Shown piece by piece: positions 23,255 to 31,316 of a stretch of 32,099 bases of DNA. Origin of the DNA: Rhodospirillales bacterium. Its GTDB lineage: Bacteria > Pseudomonadota > Alphaproteobacteria > Reyranellales > Reyranellaceae. A program made the translations under genes and the position numbers. The notes beneath the pieces were generated by a model. The model did no database searches. It was not told the origin of the DNA and saw only the letters and a program-made list of their open reading frames with translations. The stretch spans positions 1 to 32,099 of the forward strand of contig JACPOB010000050.1 of the NCBI GenBank assembly GCA_016185145.1, in the 5' to 3' direction. Position 1 is the stretch's first letter. Each line of letters starts with the position of its first letter.

Positions 23255-23369
23255 CGTCGTCTCAACCGGAGCGCGAAGCGCGGAGCGGAGAGACCTTCTG
23301 TCGACAATAAGCGGCTGGTCGCGGAGAGAAGGTCTCTCCGCTCGGGCCCGTACCTCGGTCGAGACGACG
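23255..23369. repeat. Palindromic element, CGTCGTCTC family
   Basis: Outer arms CGTCGTCTC (23255-23263) and GAGACGACG (23361-23369) enclose a perfect 15-bp inverted repeat GCGGAGAGACCTTCT / AGAAGGTCTCTCCGC (23285-23299 and 23327-23341) with a 27-bp loop. It fills the gap between two minus-strand genes and ends 2 bp from the stop of the upstream one. Its arms differ from the other families in the window, but the two-level arm layout is alike. Confidence 0.7.
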
Positions 23370-23371
23370 GC

Positions 23372-24289
23372 CTACCGTACTCTCAACACCAGCTTGCCCT
23401 TGAAGTGACGCGCCGCGCTGACGCCGAGCGCGTCGCGAGCCTTCGCCAGATCGAACAGCGTCACGTGCTGCGGCCGGACGACGCCCTTGCCGTAGAGCTC
23501 GGCGATCCGCTCCATGTACTTGCGCTCGCGCGGCACGGCGGGCCGGAGCGCGGTCACGTCACTGCGGTCGGGCTTGGGTGCCGTCGGGCCGGAGGCGATG
23601 AAGGTTGCTCGCCCGCCCGGCTTGAGCACGGCGAAGGAGCGCATGGCGACGTCGTCGCCTACGGTCTCGAACACCGCGTCGCAATTCTTCACAACCTTGG
23701 TGAAGTCGGTCGTCTTGTAGTCGATGACCTCATCGGCGCCCAGGCCGCGGACGTAGTCGACATTGCCCGTGCTGCAGGTGCTGATGACGCGCGCGCCGAG
23801 ATGCTTGGCGAGCTGGATGGCAAAGGCCGCGACGCCGCCTGCCCCGCCCTGGATCAGGATCGTCTCGCCGCGCTTGAGCTGCAGCGAGTTCTCGACGGCG
23901 CAGATCGCGGTGAGGCCGGTCAACGCCATCGCCGCGGCGTCGACATGCGACAGCCCTGCCGGCTTCCTGGCGATGACGTTGGCGCCGACGGCCAGCTTCT
24001 CGCAGTAGGTGCCGTCGCGGCCGGTCTCGAGCACGCCGAACACCTCGTCGCCGACCGCCAGGTCCGCGCCTTCACCGACGGCGCTGACCTTGCCGGAGAA
24101 ATCGCGCCCCAGGATCAGCGGGAACTTGGTCTGCTTGTAGTCGCCCGCGGCCACCTTCGGATCGGCGCCGTTGACGCTCGCGGCCACGACATCGACGACG
24201 ACCTGGCCCGGTCCCGCGACCGGATCGGGCAGATCGCCATAAGTCAGGACCTCCGGTCCGCCGAATTTCTCGATGTAAGCAGCTTTCAT
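23372..24289 (-). CDS. Zinc-independent NADP-dependent quinone oxidoreductase-like MDR protein
   Basis: A 305-residue medium-chain dehydrogenase/reductase of the quinone oxidoreductase group. A GroES-like N-terminal domain (MKAAYIEKFGGPEVL; PLILGRDFSGKVSAVGEG at 58-75) precedes a Rossmann domain with ILIQGGAGGVAAFAIQLAKH (144-163). Zinc-binding Cys/His positions of alcohol dehydrogenases are absent, as is usual in this group. It probably reduces activated double bonds or quinones with NADPH; the substrate is unknown. The ATG at 24289 follows AGAGGAACACC. It lies downstream of the amidohydrolase gene on the same strand, with a palindrome in the 96-bp gap. Confidence 0.92.
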   Translation of the reverse strand: MKAAYIEKFGGPEVLTYGDLPDPVAGPGQVVVDVVAASVNGADPKVAAGDYKQTKFPLILGRDFSGKVSAVGEGADLAVGDEVFGVLETGRDGTYCEKLAVGANVIARKPAGLSHVDAAAMALTGLTAICAVENSLQLKRGETILIQGGAGGVAAFAIQLAKHLGARVISTCSTGNVDYVRGLGADEVIDYKTTDFTKVVKNCDAVFETVGDDVAMRSFAVLKPGGRATFIASGPTAPKPDRSDVTALRPAVPRERKYMERIAELYGKGVVRPQHVTLFDLAKARDALGVSAARHFKGKLVLRVR

Positions 24290-24308
24290 GGTGTTCCTCT
24301 TCTGATGC

Positions 24309-24368
24309 GGAGCGCGGACCTCCAGGTCCGCTCATGAGTCATGATGCGGATCTGGAGGTCCGCGCTCC
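24309..24368. repeat. Dispersed palindromic element, GGAGCGCGG family (double hairpin)
   Basis: A 60-bp palindrome. The left arm GGAGCGCGGACCTCCAGG continues to GTCCGC, the centre is TCATGAGTCATGA, and the right arm ends GGAGGTCCGCGCTCC. Each arm folds by itself (GCGGACCT / AGGTCCGC on the left), and the two arms also pair with each other apart from two or three positions. It lies between the amidohydrolase and oxidoreductase genes, close to the 5' end of the latter. Confidence 0.87.
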
Positions 24369-24385
24369 GACAAGCTACCTCATTC

Positions 24386-26095
24386 TCAAGCTTGACGCGC
24401 CCCACGCACCAGGCGCCCGGGCAATGCGTCCGTCGCCTCGCCGTGCCGGTAGACGACCTTGCCCGACACGATGGTAGCATCAAAGCCGTCGGTACGCTGG
24501 ACCAGACGCTTGCCGCCGGCCGGCAGGTCGTAGACGACCTCGGGCGCACGCAGGCGCATGTTGTCGTAGTCCAGCACGTTGATGTCGGCCTTGAGCCCGG
24601 CCTTCAGCAGGCCCCGATCGTGGAGCCCGATCGCCGCGGCATTGTCGTAGCTGAGCCGCTTGACGCCCCATGCCACAGGGAACAGCGAGCCGCGGCCGCG
24701 ATCGCGCGTCCAGTGCGTCAGCGTGTAGCTGGTGGCGGTGGCGTCGCACATGATGCCGACATGCGCCCCGCCGTCACCCAAGCCGATCAGCGTGTTGGGG
24801 GCCGCGATCATCTCGCCGACGACGTCGAGATTGCCGGCGGCGAAGTTGGTGACGGGCAGGTACAGCATCTCCCGGCCGTCACGCTCCAGCAGGAGGTCAT
24901 AGGCCACCTCCTCCGGCGCCCGCCCTTCCCGAGCGGCGCGGGCCGCGATGCTCTTGTCCGGCGTGGGCTCGTAGTCCGGCGGATCGCCGAATGGGAACAT
25001 GCGATCCCAGCGATCGACCCGGCGCTCGCGGCCGCCGCCCTCGAATGCCTCCTTCATGATGCGCGCCCGGAACTCCGGCTTGCGCAGCAGGGCCAGGCGC
25101 TCGGCAAACGGCAGATGGGCGATCGCCTTGTAGGATGGCCGGCCCATGAACGGGTTTTGAGACAGCTCGAAACCCAGAAGCACGCTGGTCGGCCGAGAAC
25201 GCACCTGAGCCGTGATGCGCAGGCCCTCGGCGTTGGCCTCGTCGATCTCGGACTTGAGCGTCCGCCAGCCGTCGGGCCGGACATGGCTCTGCAGCATGGA
25301 GATGGTGACCGGCCGTCCCGACTCCTTCGCCAGCCGGCGGAACAGGCCGATCTCGCCCGCATGGTCCTCGAAGTCCGACACGATCTGCAGCCAGCCCGCG
25401 CCGGCCTCACGCATGGCATGAGCGATCGCCGTCAGCTCGGCCTCTTCGGCGTGCAAGGTCGGGATGCTGCGGCCGTCCGCGGCGCGATGGTTCAGCGTGC
25501 GCGAGGTCGAGAAGCCGAGCGCACCCGCCCGCAGGCCGTCGGCGGCGATCGCGGCCATGCGCCGACGGTCGTCCTCGGTGGCGGGCTCGCGATTGGCGCC
25601 GCGCTCGCCCATCACATAGACGCGCACGGCGGCATGCGGCACCTGTGCCGCGACGTCGACGTCGTAGCGTCGAGCGGCGATGGCATCGAGATAGTCCGGG
25701 AAGCTGTGCCAGTTCCACGGCAGGCCCGCGGTCATCACGACCTCGGGAATGTCCTCCACGCCCTCCATCAGGTTTATGAGCATGTCGTGCTGATCCGGAT
25801 GGCAGGGCGCAAAGCCCACTCCGCAATTGCCCAAAAGCACGGTCGTGGCGCCGTTCCATGACGAGGGCGACAGCCGCTCGCTCCAGGTTACCTGCGCGTC
25901 GTAGTGCGTATGCACATCGACGAAGCCCGGCGTGACCAATTTGCCGCGCGCGTCGATCTCCTCGTTGCCTTTCGGGATGGTGCCGCCGATCGCCGTGATC
26001 TTGCCGTCGGCGACAGCGAGGTCGGCCTCATAAGGATCGCCGCCTGTACCGTCGACGATGGTGCCGCCGCGAATCACCAGATCAGGTGAGGACAT
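24386..26095 (-). CDS. D-aminoacylase-type amidohydrolase
   Basis: A 569-residue metal-dependent amidohydrolase of the N-acyl-D-amino-acid deacylase group. It starts with the small beta domain LVIRGGTIVDGTGGDPYEADLAV, then the barrel metal site VTPGFVDVHTHYDAQ (His62, His64), GNCGVGFAPC (89-98, Cys being a metal ligand in the family), later LQSHVRP and the catalytic GLGDGGAHVGIMCDA. The C-terminal part returns to the beta domain (GLLKAGLKADINVLDYD). It is longer than classical D-aminoacylase (about 480), as in the group often annotated as D-aminoacylase or aryl-amidohydrolase. The ATG at 26095 follows GGAGCTCCCTC. It removes an acyl group from an amide; the natural substrate is unknown. Confidence 0.92.
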   Translation of the reverse strand: MSSPDLVIRGGTIVDGTGGDPYEADLAVADGKITAIGGTIPKGNEEIDARGKLVTPGFVDVHTHYDAQVTWSERLSPSSWNGATTVLLGNCGVGFAPCHPDQHDMLINLMEGVEDIPEVVMTAGLPWNWHSFPDYLDAIAARRYDVDVAAQVPHAAVRVYVMGERGANREPATEDDRRRMAAIAADGLRAGALGFSTSRTLNHRAADGRSIPTLHAEEAELTAIAHAMREAGAGWLQIVSDFEDHAGEIGLFRRLAKESGRPVTISMLQSHVRPDGWRTLKSEIDEANAEGLRITAQVRSRPTSVLLGFELSQNPFMGRPSYKAIAHLPFAERLALLRKPEFRARIMKEAFEGGGRERRVDRWDRMFPFGDPPDYEPTPDKSIAARAAREGRAPEEVAYDLLLERDGREMLYLPVTNFAAGNLDVVGEMIAAPNTLIGLGDGGAHVGIMCDATATSYTLTHWTRDRGRGSLFPVAWGVKRLSYDNAAAIGLHDRGLLKAGLKADINVLDYDNMRLRAPEVVYDLPAGGKRLVQRTDGFDATIVSGKVVYRHGEATDALPGRLVRGARQA

Positions 26096-26128
26096 GAGGG
26101 AGCTCCGATAGGATGGCCGGCATCGTAT

Positions 26129-26145
26129 CGGCAGAAAATCTGCCG
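26129..26145. promoter_or_regulatory. Small perfect hairpin between the dioxygenase and amidohydrolase genes
   Basis: CGGCAGA-AAA-TCTGCCG forms a perfect 7-bp stem in the 82-bp gap. It lies 32 bp past the dioxygenase stop and 33 bp before the amidohydrolase start on the minus strand. No T-run follows on either strand, so it may be an operator or processing site rather than a classical terminator. It does not match the repeat families in the window. Confidence 0.35.
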
Positions 26146-26177
26146 GAACAACGTCGACAGGACATGGCTGCGTCCCG

Positions 26178-27188
26178 TCACGCCCAGTGGGCGAAGCACA
26201 GGCCGGTGCCCGTGCCCGCGGGCGTCCGGTAGCCCGGGCAGTAGGTCACCCAGCGCAGATCGAGATGCTCCAGCGCCCCGCCGGCGCAGATCCAGTTGCG
26301 GATCTCGGAGTTGCCCGAGTTGAGTCGCGCCCGCGGCAGCTCCTGCAAGGCACCGGCATCCTTTTCGCTGAGCGCCCGGATGACCTCGCGGTCGAGCTGC
26401 TCATCGATGGTGAAATGGCTGAGCCCACCCGACGCCACCACGCCGACGCGCAGGCTCCCCGGATAGCTCTCGATCGCCTCCCGGATCGCCTGGCCGAGCC
26501 GATAGCAACGCCGCGGCGAGGGTTGGTTGGGCGGGTAGTAGGTGTTGAGCACCACCGGTACGACCGGAATCGCCTCCGTCATGAGGCGGCGGTGAACGAA
26601 GCCGAACGCATGCCCCTCGCCCTCTCCCGCCGGCAGGACATTGGCCGCCGACACATCGAACTCGCGCTCGATCAGGGCGCCAATCACATGATTGGCGAGG
26701 CCGGCATGGACGGGATAGTGGCGGGTCTCGCTCTCCTCGTAGTAACGCGCGGCGGCGCGCTGCATCCAGTTGGGCCGCCGCGGCCCGTCGACATGCGAGC
26801 CGGCGCTCACGCCCGTCCGGTTCGGAACGTTGGCGATCGTCTCGCCGCGATAGACGAGGACGGCCGGCATGTTGTCGTCGCCATATATCTCCTTGTGGTC
26901 GTCGCCGACGACGATTACGGCGTCGAGCCGTGCATTGCCCAGTCCCTCGCGCAGTCGGTCGAGCGCCGCCATCGCTTCGCCGTGTCGACTGGCATGCTTG
27001 TCGGGCGTGATCTCCGCCTGCATCGAGGCCGGCGCCTTCTCCAGCAGCTCGTTGTAGGTCGCGGCCCTTCCGTCCGGATGCTGATGCGGACGATGCGGGT
27101 CGACCTCCTCGAACAACGGCCATTCCTCGGCCGTCATGTTGAGCATCGGCGTGTGCGAGGTGCCGGCGCCGAAGACGATGCTGGCCAT
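26178..27188 (-). CDS. Class III extradiol ring-cleavage dioxygenase (LigB-like)
   Basis: A 336-residue protein of the LigB superfamily, non-haem Fe(II) enzymes that cleave catechol-type rings (protocatechuate 4,5-dioxygenase beta subunit and relatives). The N-terminal metal motif GAGTSHTPML has His12; ARLDAVIVVGDDHKEIYGDD and ASGGLSHFTIDEQLDREV are also typical. It is somewhat longer than LigB (about 300). No LigA-like alpha subunit is adjacent, although the C-terminal segment (SEIRNWICAGGALEHLDL) resembles the NW...A-helix region seen in fused or single-chain relatives. The ATG at 27188 has a weak GGAGG (GGTCGGAGGAACGCGC region). It lies 18 bp after the acyl-CoA ligase stop, so the two are one operon. 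Confidence 0.9.
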   Translation of the reverse strand: MASIVFGAGTSHTPMLNMTAEEWPLFEEVDPHRPHQHPDGRAATYNELLEKAPASMQAEITPDKHASRHGEAMAALDRLREGLGNARLDAVIVVGDDHKEIYGDDNMPAVLVYRGETIANVPNRTGVSAGSHVDGPRRPNWMQRAAARYYEESETRHYPVHAGLANHVIGALIEREFDVSAANVLPAGEGEGHAFGFVHRRLMTEAIPVVPVVLNTYYPPNQPSPRRCYRLGQAIREAIESYPGSLRVGVVASGGLSHFTIDEQLDREVIRALSEKDAGALQELPRARLNSGNSEIRNWICAGGALEHLDLRWVTYCPGYRTPAGTGTGLCFAHWA

Positions 27189-27206
27189 GCGCGTTCCTCC
27201 GACCGT

Positions 27207-28730
27207 TCAGGTGCGCGGAAGCTGGTGCTTCAGCACCTTGCCGGTCGCATTATGCGGCAGGCCGTCGATGAAACGCACCTGCTTCGGCACCTTGTAGCGG
27301 GCGAGCTGGCTGCCGCAGTGCTCGATCACCGCGGCCTCGTCGAGATTGGCGCCGGACTTCAGCACGACGAAGGCGCGGCCGACTTCGCCCCATTTCTCGT
27401 GCGGCACGCCGACCACGGCGTTCTCCAGCACGCCGTCGAGCTGGTAGATCACGTTCTCGACCTCGACCGGGTAGACGTTCTCGCCACCCGAGATGAACAT
27501 GTCCTTCCAGCGATCGACGATATAGTAGTAGCCGTCGTCGTCCTGGCGCGCCGCGTCGCCGGTGTGGAACCAGCCGTCCTTGGTGAACGAGGTGCGGTTG
27601 GCCTCCGGCCGGTTCCAGTAGCCCGGCGTTACGGTCGGCCCCTTGATCATCAACTCGCCGGTCTCGCCCCGCTTCACCTCGTTGCCGTCAGGGTCGCAGA
27701 TCTTCAGTCGGACATAGAGCGGCGGCAGCCCTGACGAGCCGACCTTGCTGAGCGCCATGTCGCCCGACAGCAGCAGGCCGAGCGGTCCGGTCTCGGTCAT
27801 GCCCCAGCATTGCTGCAGCTTGATGCCTTTGCGGCCGTATTCCTCGATCAGCGCCAGCGGCGCCGCCGCACCGCCCACTCCGAGCGAAACGATGTGCGAG
27901 AAGTCGGCCTCGGCGAAGCCCGGCTCCTGCGCCAGCATCAGGAAGTTGGTCGGCACCCCCAGGGCATGGGTGAGGCCGAGCGCGCGATCGCCCAGCAGCC
28001 GCAGGAACTGCGCCGGATCGAAGCTCCGCATCACCACGTTGCAACCGCCGGTGTGGAAGGTCGGGTTGGCGTAGACGTTCAGCCCGCCGGTGTGGAAGGT
28101 CGGCAGGAACACAAGGTTCCGGCTCTGCGCCGTCAGTCCGACCATCATGCCAGCCTGGACGGCGTTGAAGACGCACATCTGGTGGGTGATCTGCGCGCCT
28201 TTCGGCCGGCCGGTCGTGCCCGACGTGTACATGATGGTCCAGATGTCGGCGAGATCGGGCACCGGCGGCTCGAGCGTGCCCCGCGCCGCCTTGATCCCGG
28301 CCTCGTAGGCGCTGGATTTGCCGTTGGCGAGGTCGGCCGTGTGCGGCACGCCCGCAAGCGTCGCCACCTCCAATGCTGCATCGGCGAACTCCACACCGTG
28401 GATCAGCACAATGGGGCTCGCGTCCTTGCAGATGAACTCGAGCTCGGCCACCGCGAGGCGCCAGTTCAGCGGCAGGAAGATCGCTCCCAGCCGCCTGCAG
28501 GCGAACTGAAGCTCGAAGACGTCGGTGTCGTTCATGCTGAGCACGGCCACGCGGTCGCCCGGTCGGACACCGAGATCACGCGCAAGCCACAGCGCACCGC
28601 GGGTGATGCGCTCATCGAACTGCGCGTAGGTGAACCGCCGGCCGGACGCGAGGTCGTACGCCGCTTCCGATTGCGGCGCGAAGCGCGCGTGGTAGGCGAT
28701 CCAGTCCTCAGCGGGAATACCCGACGTCAT
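27207..28730 (-). CDS. Acyl-CoA synthetase (AMP-forming, class I adenylating enzyme)
   Basis: A 507-residue ATP-dependent acid:CoA ligase. The AMP-binding core motif is YTSGTTGRPKGAQITH (168-183), followed by QCWGMTETGP, the GWFHTGDAARQDDDGYYYIVDR hinge and SGGENVYPVEVENVI. The catalytic Lys lies in the C-terminal NATGKVLKHQL. It would activate a medium-chain, branched or aromatic acid to its CoA thioester. The ATG at 28730 follows AGAGGAAACGCA; the frame is open upstream to 28808 without a better site. It is first in the operon with the LigB-like dioxygenase. An exact 20-base direct repeat occurs within the gene (28045 and 28084), giving PTFHTGG twice at residues 210 and 223. Confidence 0.94.
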   Translation of the reverse strand: MTSGIPAEDWIAYHARFAPQSEAAYDLASGRRFTYAQFDERITRGALWLARDLGVRPGDRVAVLSMNDTDVFELQFACRRLGAIFLPLNWRLAVAELEFICKDASPIVLIHGVEFADAALEVATLAGVPHTADLANGKSSAYEAGIKAARGTLEPPVPDLADIWTIMYTSGTTGRPKGAQITHQMCVFNAVQAGMMVGLTAQSRNLVFLPTFHTGGLNVYANPTFHTGGCNVVMRSFDPAQFLRLLGDRALGLTHALGVPTNFLMLAQEPGFAEADFSHIVSLGVGGAAAPLALIEEYGRKGIKLQQCWGMTETGPLGLLLSGDMALSKVGSSGLPPLYVRLKICDPDGNEVKRGETGELMIKGPTVTPGYWNRPEANRTSFTKDGWFHTGDAARQDDDGYYYIVDRWKDMFISGGENVYPVEVENVIYQLDGVLENAVVGVPHEKWGEVGRAFVVLKSGANLDEAAVIEHCGSQLARYKVPKQVRFIDGLPHNATGKVLKHQLPRT

Positions 28731-28830
28731 TGCGTTTCCTCTGTTCTTCAGTTGTCCGAGCTTCCGACCGGTATCGGACTTTGTCCATCGCCGCAGCCTT
28801 TGCCGCACTGCACATCAAAAGTCTCTTGCC

Positions 28831-28891
28831 GGAGCGCGGACCGCGGGCGTCTCGCCCGCCTCATGAGTCATGAGCGGGCGAGACGCCCGCG
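28831..28891. repeat. Dispersed palindromic element, GGAGCGCGG family (asymmetric)
   Basis: The left arm begins GGAGCGCGGACC and then GCGGGCG-TCT-CGCCCGC; the centre is TCATGAGTCATGA; the right arm repeats the hairpin as GCGGGCGAGACGCCCGC. The inner 20-odd bp of the two arms match perfectly, but the outer GGAGCGCGG end has no counterpart on the right (GTATGAC instead). It sits in the 237-bp divergent gap between the acyl-CoA ligase and the ABC binding-protein gene; the remaining part of the gap holds the weak promoter-like TATGCT at 28929. Confidence 0.82.
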
Positions 28892-28928
28892 TATGACTAT
28901 CTGAGTGGTACGCGCCACCCCCCTCCGC

Positions 28929-28934
28929 TATGCT
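28929..28934 (+). promoter_or_regulatory. Candidate -10 element upstream of the ABC importer genes
   Basis: TATGCT in the context CCGCTATGCTCC lies 34 bp before the ATG of the binding-protein gene, beyond the palindromic element. The same hexamer precedes the aldolase gene at 4035. No good -35 hexamer is visible 17 bp upstream (TGGTAC), so confidence is low. Confidence 0.25.
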
Positions 28935-28967
28935 CCGCCCGCTATAAGCAAAAGGGAGGACTTCGCC

Positions 28968-30257
28968 ATGGCGTTGAGTTCCCGTAAGTCTCGTCGAGAC
29001 GTCCTTAAGCTTACTGCGTACAGCACTGCCGGCACCCTGCTCGGCGCCCCCGCCGTCCGGGCCCAGACGAAGAGCCTCACGATGATGCACGAGAGCTCGT
29101 TCGTGCCGCCGTACGACGCCTTCTTCAAGAACAAGCTCGCGGCCGCCTACGAAAAGGCGAAAGGCATCAAGGTGAACTACGAGGTGGTGAGCGTCGGCAG
29201 CCTGCTGACCCGCGTCACCACGGCGGCTGAGAATTCCTCCGGCCCCGACATGACCGCGATCGGCTTCAACTGGGCCTTCCTGTTCGACGACAAGTTCGTC
29301 GACGTCACCGACATCGCCGCCGAGATCGGCAAGGAAAGCGGCGGCTGGTACGAATCGGCCCAGGAAGCGGTGGTGGTCAACGGCAAGTGGAAGGCCATCC
29401 CGTTCGGCAACATCGGCCAGCTCATGAATTGGCGCACCGACTGGTTCAAGCAGGTGGGCTACGACAAGTTTCCCGACACCTGGGATGAGCTCCTGGAGGC
29501 CGGCATCAAGCTCAAGAAGGCGGGCCATCCGTTCGGCTTCGAGCTCGGCCACGGCTTCGGCGACAATCACGGCTGGCTCTATCCGCTGCTGTGGTCCTAC
29601 GGCGCCCGCGAGGTCGAAGCCGACGGCAAGACCATCGTCATCGATTCCGACGAGACGGCGCGCGCGATCGACTTCTGCCGCCGGTTCTACAAGGAGACCA
29701 TGGTCGAGGACTGCCTCGGCTGGACCGACGTCAACAACAACAAGGCGTTCCTGTCGGAGCAGATCTCCTGCACCAACAATGCCGAATCGATCCTGTGGGC
29801 AGCCAAGAAGGACTTCCCCGACATGGCCAAGGTGATCGACCAGTCGGAGAATCCCACGGGACCGAAGGGCCGGTTCCACATGCTGAACCCGCTCTGCCAT
29901 TCGATCTTCACCCACACCAAGGACCAGAAGGCGGCCAAGGATTTCGTGCGCTGGCTGATGGCCCCGCCGCAGGCCGGGCCCTGGTTCGACATCGCCGTCA
30001 CCTACTACCAGCCGTTCCTGCATGCCTACGACGACGCGCCGATGTGGAAGGTCGAGCCGCGCAACCTGCCCTACCGCGATGCGCTCAAGACGGCGCATCT
30101 GCCGGGCTGGCCAGCGCCGCTCAGCCGGGCGCAGTCGGAGAGCGTGGCGAAGTTCGTCGTCGTCGACATGTTCGCCAAGGCCTGCTCCGGCAAATCGACC
30201 AAGGAGGTCATCGCCGACGCCCAGGCGCAGCTGAAGCAGATCTACCGGGCATCGTAG
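28968..30257 (+). CDS. ABC importer solute-binding protein (family 1, Tat-exported)
   Basis: A 429-residue extracellular solute-binding protein of the family 1 (sugar/polyol/glycerol-phosphate) type. A twin-arginine signal SRRDVLKLTAYSTAG (Arg9-Arg10) ends near VRAQ, so the protein is probably exported folded. The mature part has the usual hinge and cleft segments (NYEVVSVGSLLTRVTTAAENS, PFGNIGQLMNWRTDWFKQVGY, TWDELLEAGIKLKKAGHPFG, FVRWLMAP). The ATG at 28968 follows AAAGGGAGGACTTCGCC. It is followed at 17 bp by the first permease gene. The ligand cannot be read from sequence; no ATPase gene is inside the window. Confidence 0.94.
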   Translation: MALSSRKSRRDVLKLTAYSTAGTLLGAPAVRAQTKSLTMMHESSFVPPYDAFFKNKLAAAYEKAKGIKVNYEVVSVGSLLTRVTTAAENSSGPDMTAIGFNWAFLFDDKFVDVTDIAAEIGKESGGWYESAQEAVVVNGKWKAIPFGNIGQLMNWRTDWFKQVGYDKFPDTWDELLEAGIKLKKAGHPFGFELGHGFGDNHGWLYPLLWSYGAREVEADGKTIVIDSDETARAIDFCRRFYKETMVEDCLGWTDVNNNKAFLSEQISCTNNAESILWAAKKDFPDMAKVIDQSENPTGPKGRFHMLNPLCHSIFTHTKDQKAAKDFVRWLMAPPQAGPWFDIAVTYYQPFLHAYDDAPMWKVEPRNLPYRDALKTAHLPGWPAPLSRAQSESVAKFVVVDMFAKACSGKSTKEVIADAQAQLKQIYRAS

Positions 30258-30274
30258 TCGCCAGGAGGCAACGG

Positions 30275-31204
30275 ATGACCGTCGTCCTCGCGCCGGCGCT
30301 CACGCGCCGGCGGCCGCCCTTCTCGTTCGGACGCTGGGTGGAGCGCGAAAGCGTCTTCAGCTGGCTGATGGTGTCGCTGCCGGTGGCGTTCCTGGTGGCG
30401 CTGGTCGGCTACCCCTTCTTCTACGGCATCTGGATCAGCCTGCAGGACCGCCCGGTGGCCCAGCCGGGCGAGTTCGTCGGGCTGGCCAACTTCATCCATG
30501 CCTGGCACGACCCGGTGTTCCGCCAGGTCGCGGTCAACACCGTCTTCTATACCGCCGCCGCGACGGTTCTGAAGATGGTCGGCGGGCTGGGGCTCGCCCT
30601 GGTGATGAACCAGGACTTCCGCTTCAAGAACCTGACACGCGCGCTGCTGCTGCTGCCTTTCATCGTCCCGACCGTGCTGTCGACCATCGCCTGGCAGTGG
30701 ATCCTCGATCCCGCCTTCAGCGTGGTGAACTGGCTGCTGAAGGTGGCCGACATCGCCGATCCCGGCCCAAGCTGGCTCGGCAATCCGCATCTCGCGATGT
30801 TCTCGCTGATCGTCGTCAATGTCTGGCGTGGGCTGCCGTTCTACGCCATCACCCTGCTGGCCGGACTGCAGACCATCCCGCCCGATCTCTACGAGGCCGC
30901 CACCATCGACGGCGCCGGACGCTGGGGCCGCTTCCGCTACGTCACCCTGCCGCTGCTGATGCCGATCATCTTCATCGTCACCATGTTCTCGGTGATCTTC
31001 ACCTTCGCCGACTTCCAGCTGATCTACGTGCTGACCCGCGGCGGCCCGGCCAACGCCACCCACGTCTTCGCCACCTATGCCTTCGACGTCGCCATGGGCG
31101 CGGGCCAGTTCGGCCAGGGCGCGGCGATCGCGCTGTCCATGGTGCCGCCGCTGGCGCTGATCATCCTCGCCATGGCGATCTACATGCGGGCACCGAAGTC
31201 ATGA
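30275..31204 (+). CDS. ABC importer permease, MalF-like
   Basis: A 309-residue inner-membrane permease of the binding-protein-dependent transport family with about six helices. The cytoplasmic EAA loop that docks the ATPase is YEAATIDGAGRWGRFRYVTLPLL (in the last third), and FNW/GLANF-type segments (EFVGLANFIHAWHDPVF) fit the MalF/UgpA group. The ATG at 30275 follows CCAGGAGGCAACGG, 17 bp after the binding-protein gene. It would pair with the second permease to form the channel. A palindromic element of about 100 bp separates it from that gene. Confidence 0.94.
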   Translation: MTVVLAPALTRRRPPFSFGRWVERESVFSWLMVSLPVAFLVALVGYPFFYGIWISLQDRPVAQPGEFVGLANFIHAWHDPVFRQVAVNTVFYTAAATVLKMVGGLGLALVMNQDFRFKNLTRALLLLPFIVPTVLSTIAWQWILDPAFSVVNWLLKVADIADPGPSWLGNPHLAMFSLIVVNVWRGLPFYAITLLAGLQTIPPDLYEAATIDGAGRWGRFRYVTLPLLMPIIFIVTMFSVIFTFADFQLIYVLTRGGPANATHVFATYAFDVAMGAGQFGQGAAIALSMVPPLALIILAMAIYMRAPKS

Positions 31205-31214
31205 ATATCATAGT

Positions 31215-31316
31215 CTTCCGGACCGCGCGCTTCCAGCGCGCTCATGATCATGAGGCGCGCAGGATGCGCGCGGTCCGGAAGAGCATGATTCATGATGCGG
31301 GCCGGAGGCCCAGCCC
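31215..31316. repeat. Palindromic element (CTTCCGGACCGCG family) plus half element, inside the ABC operon
   Basis: 31215-31281 is a full element: arms CTTCCGGACCGCGCGC and GCGCGCGGTCCGGAAG are perfect complements, while the hairpin loops inside (TTCCA on the left, AGGAT on the right) differ. From 31284 a second piece reads CATGATTCATGATGCGG followed by GGCC-GGA-GGCC, matching the right half of the GGAGCGCGG-family element at 24309-24368. The half element contains GGAGG at 31304-31308, which is 8 bp before the ATG of the second permease. Confidence 0.83.
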
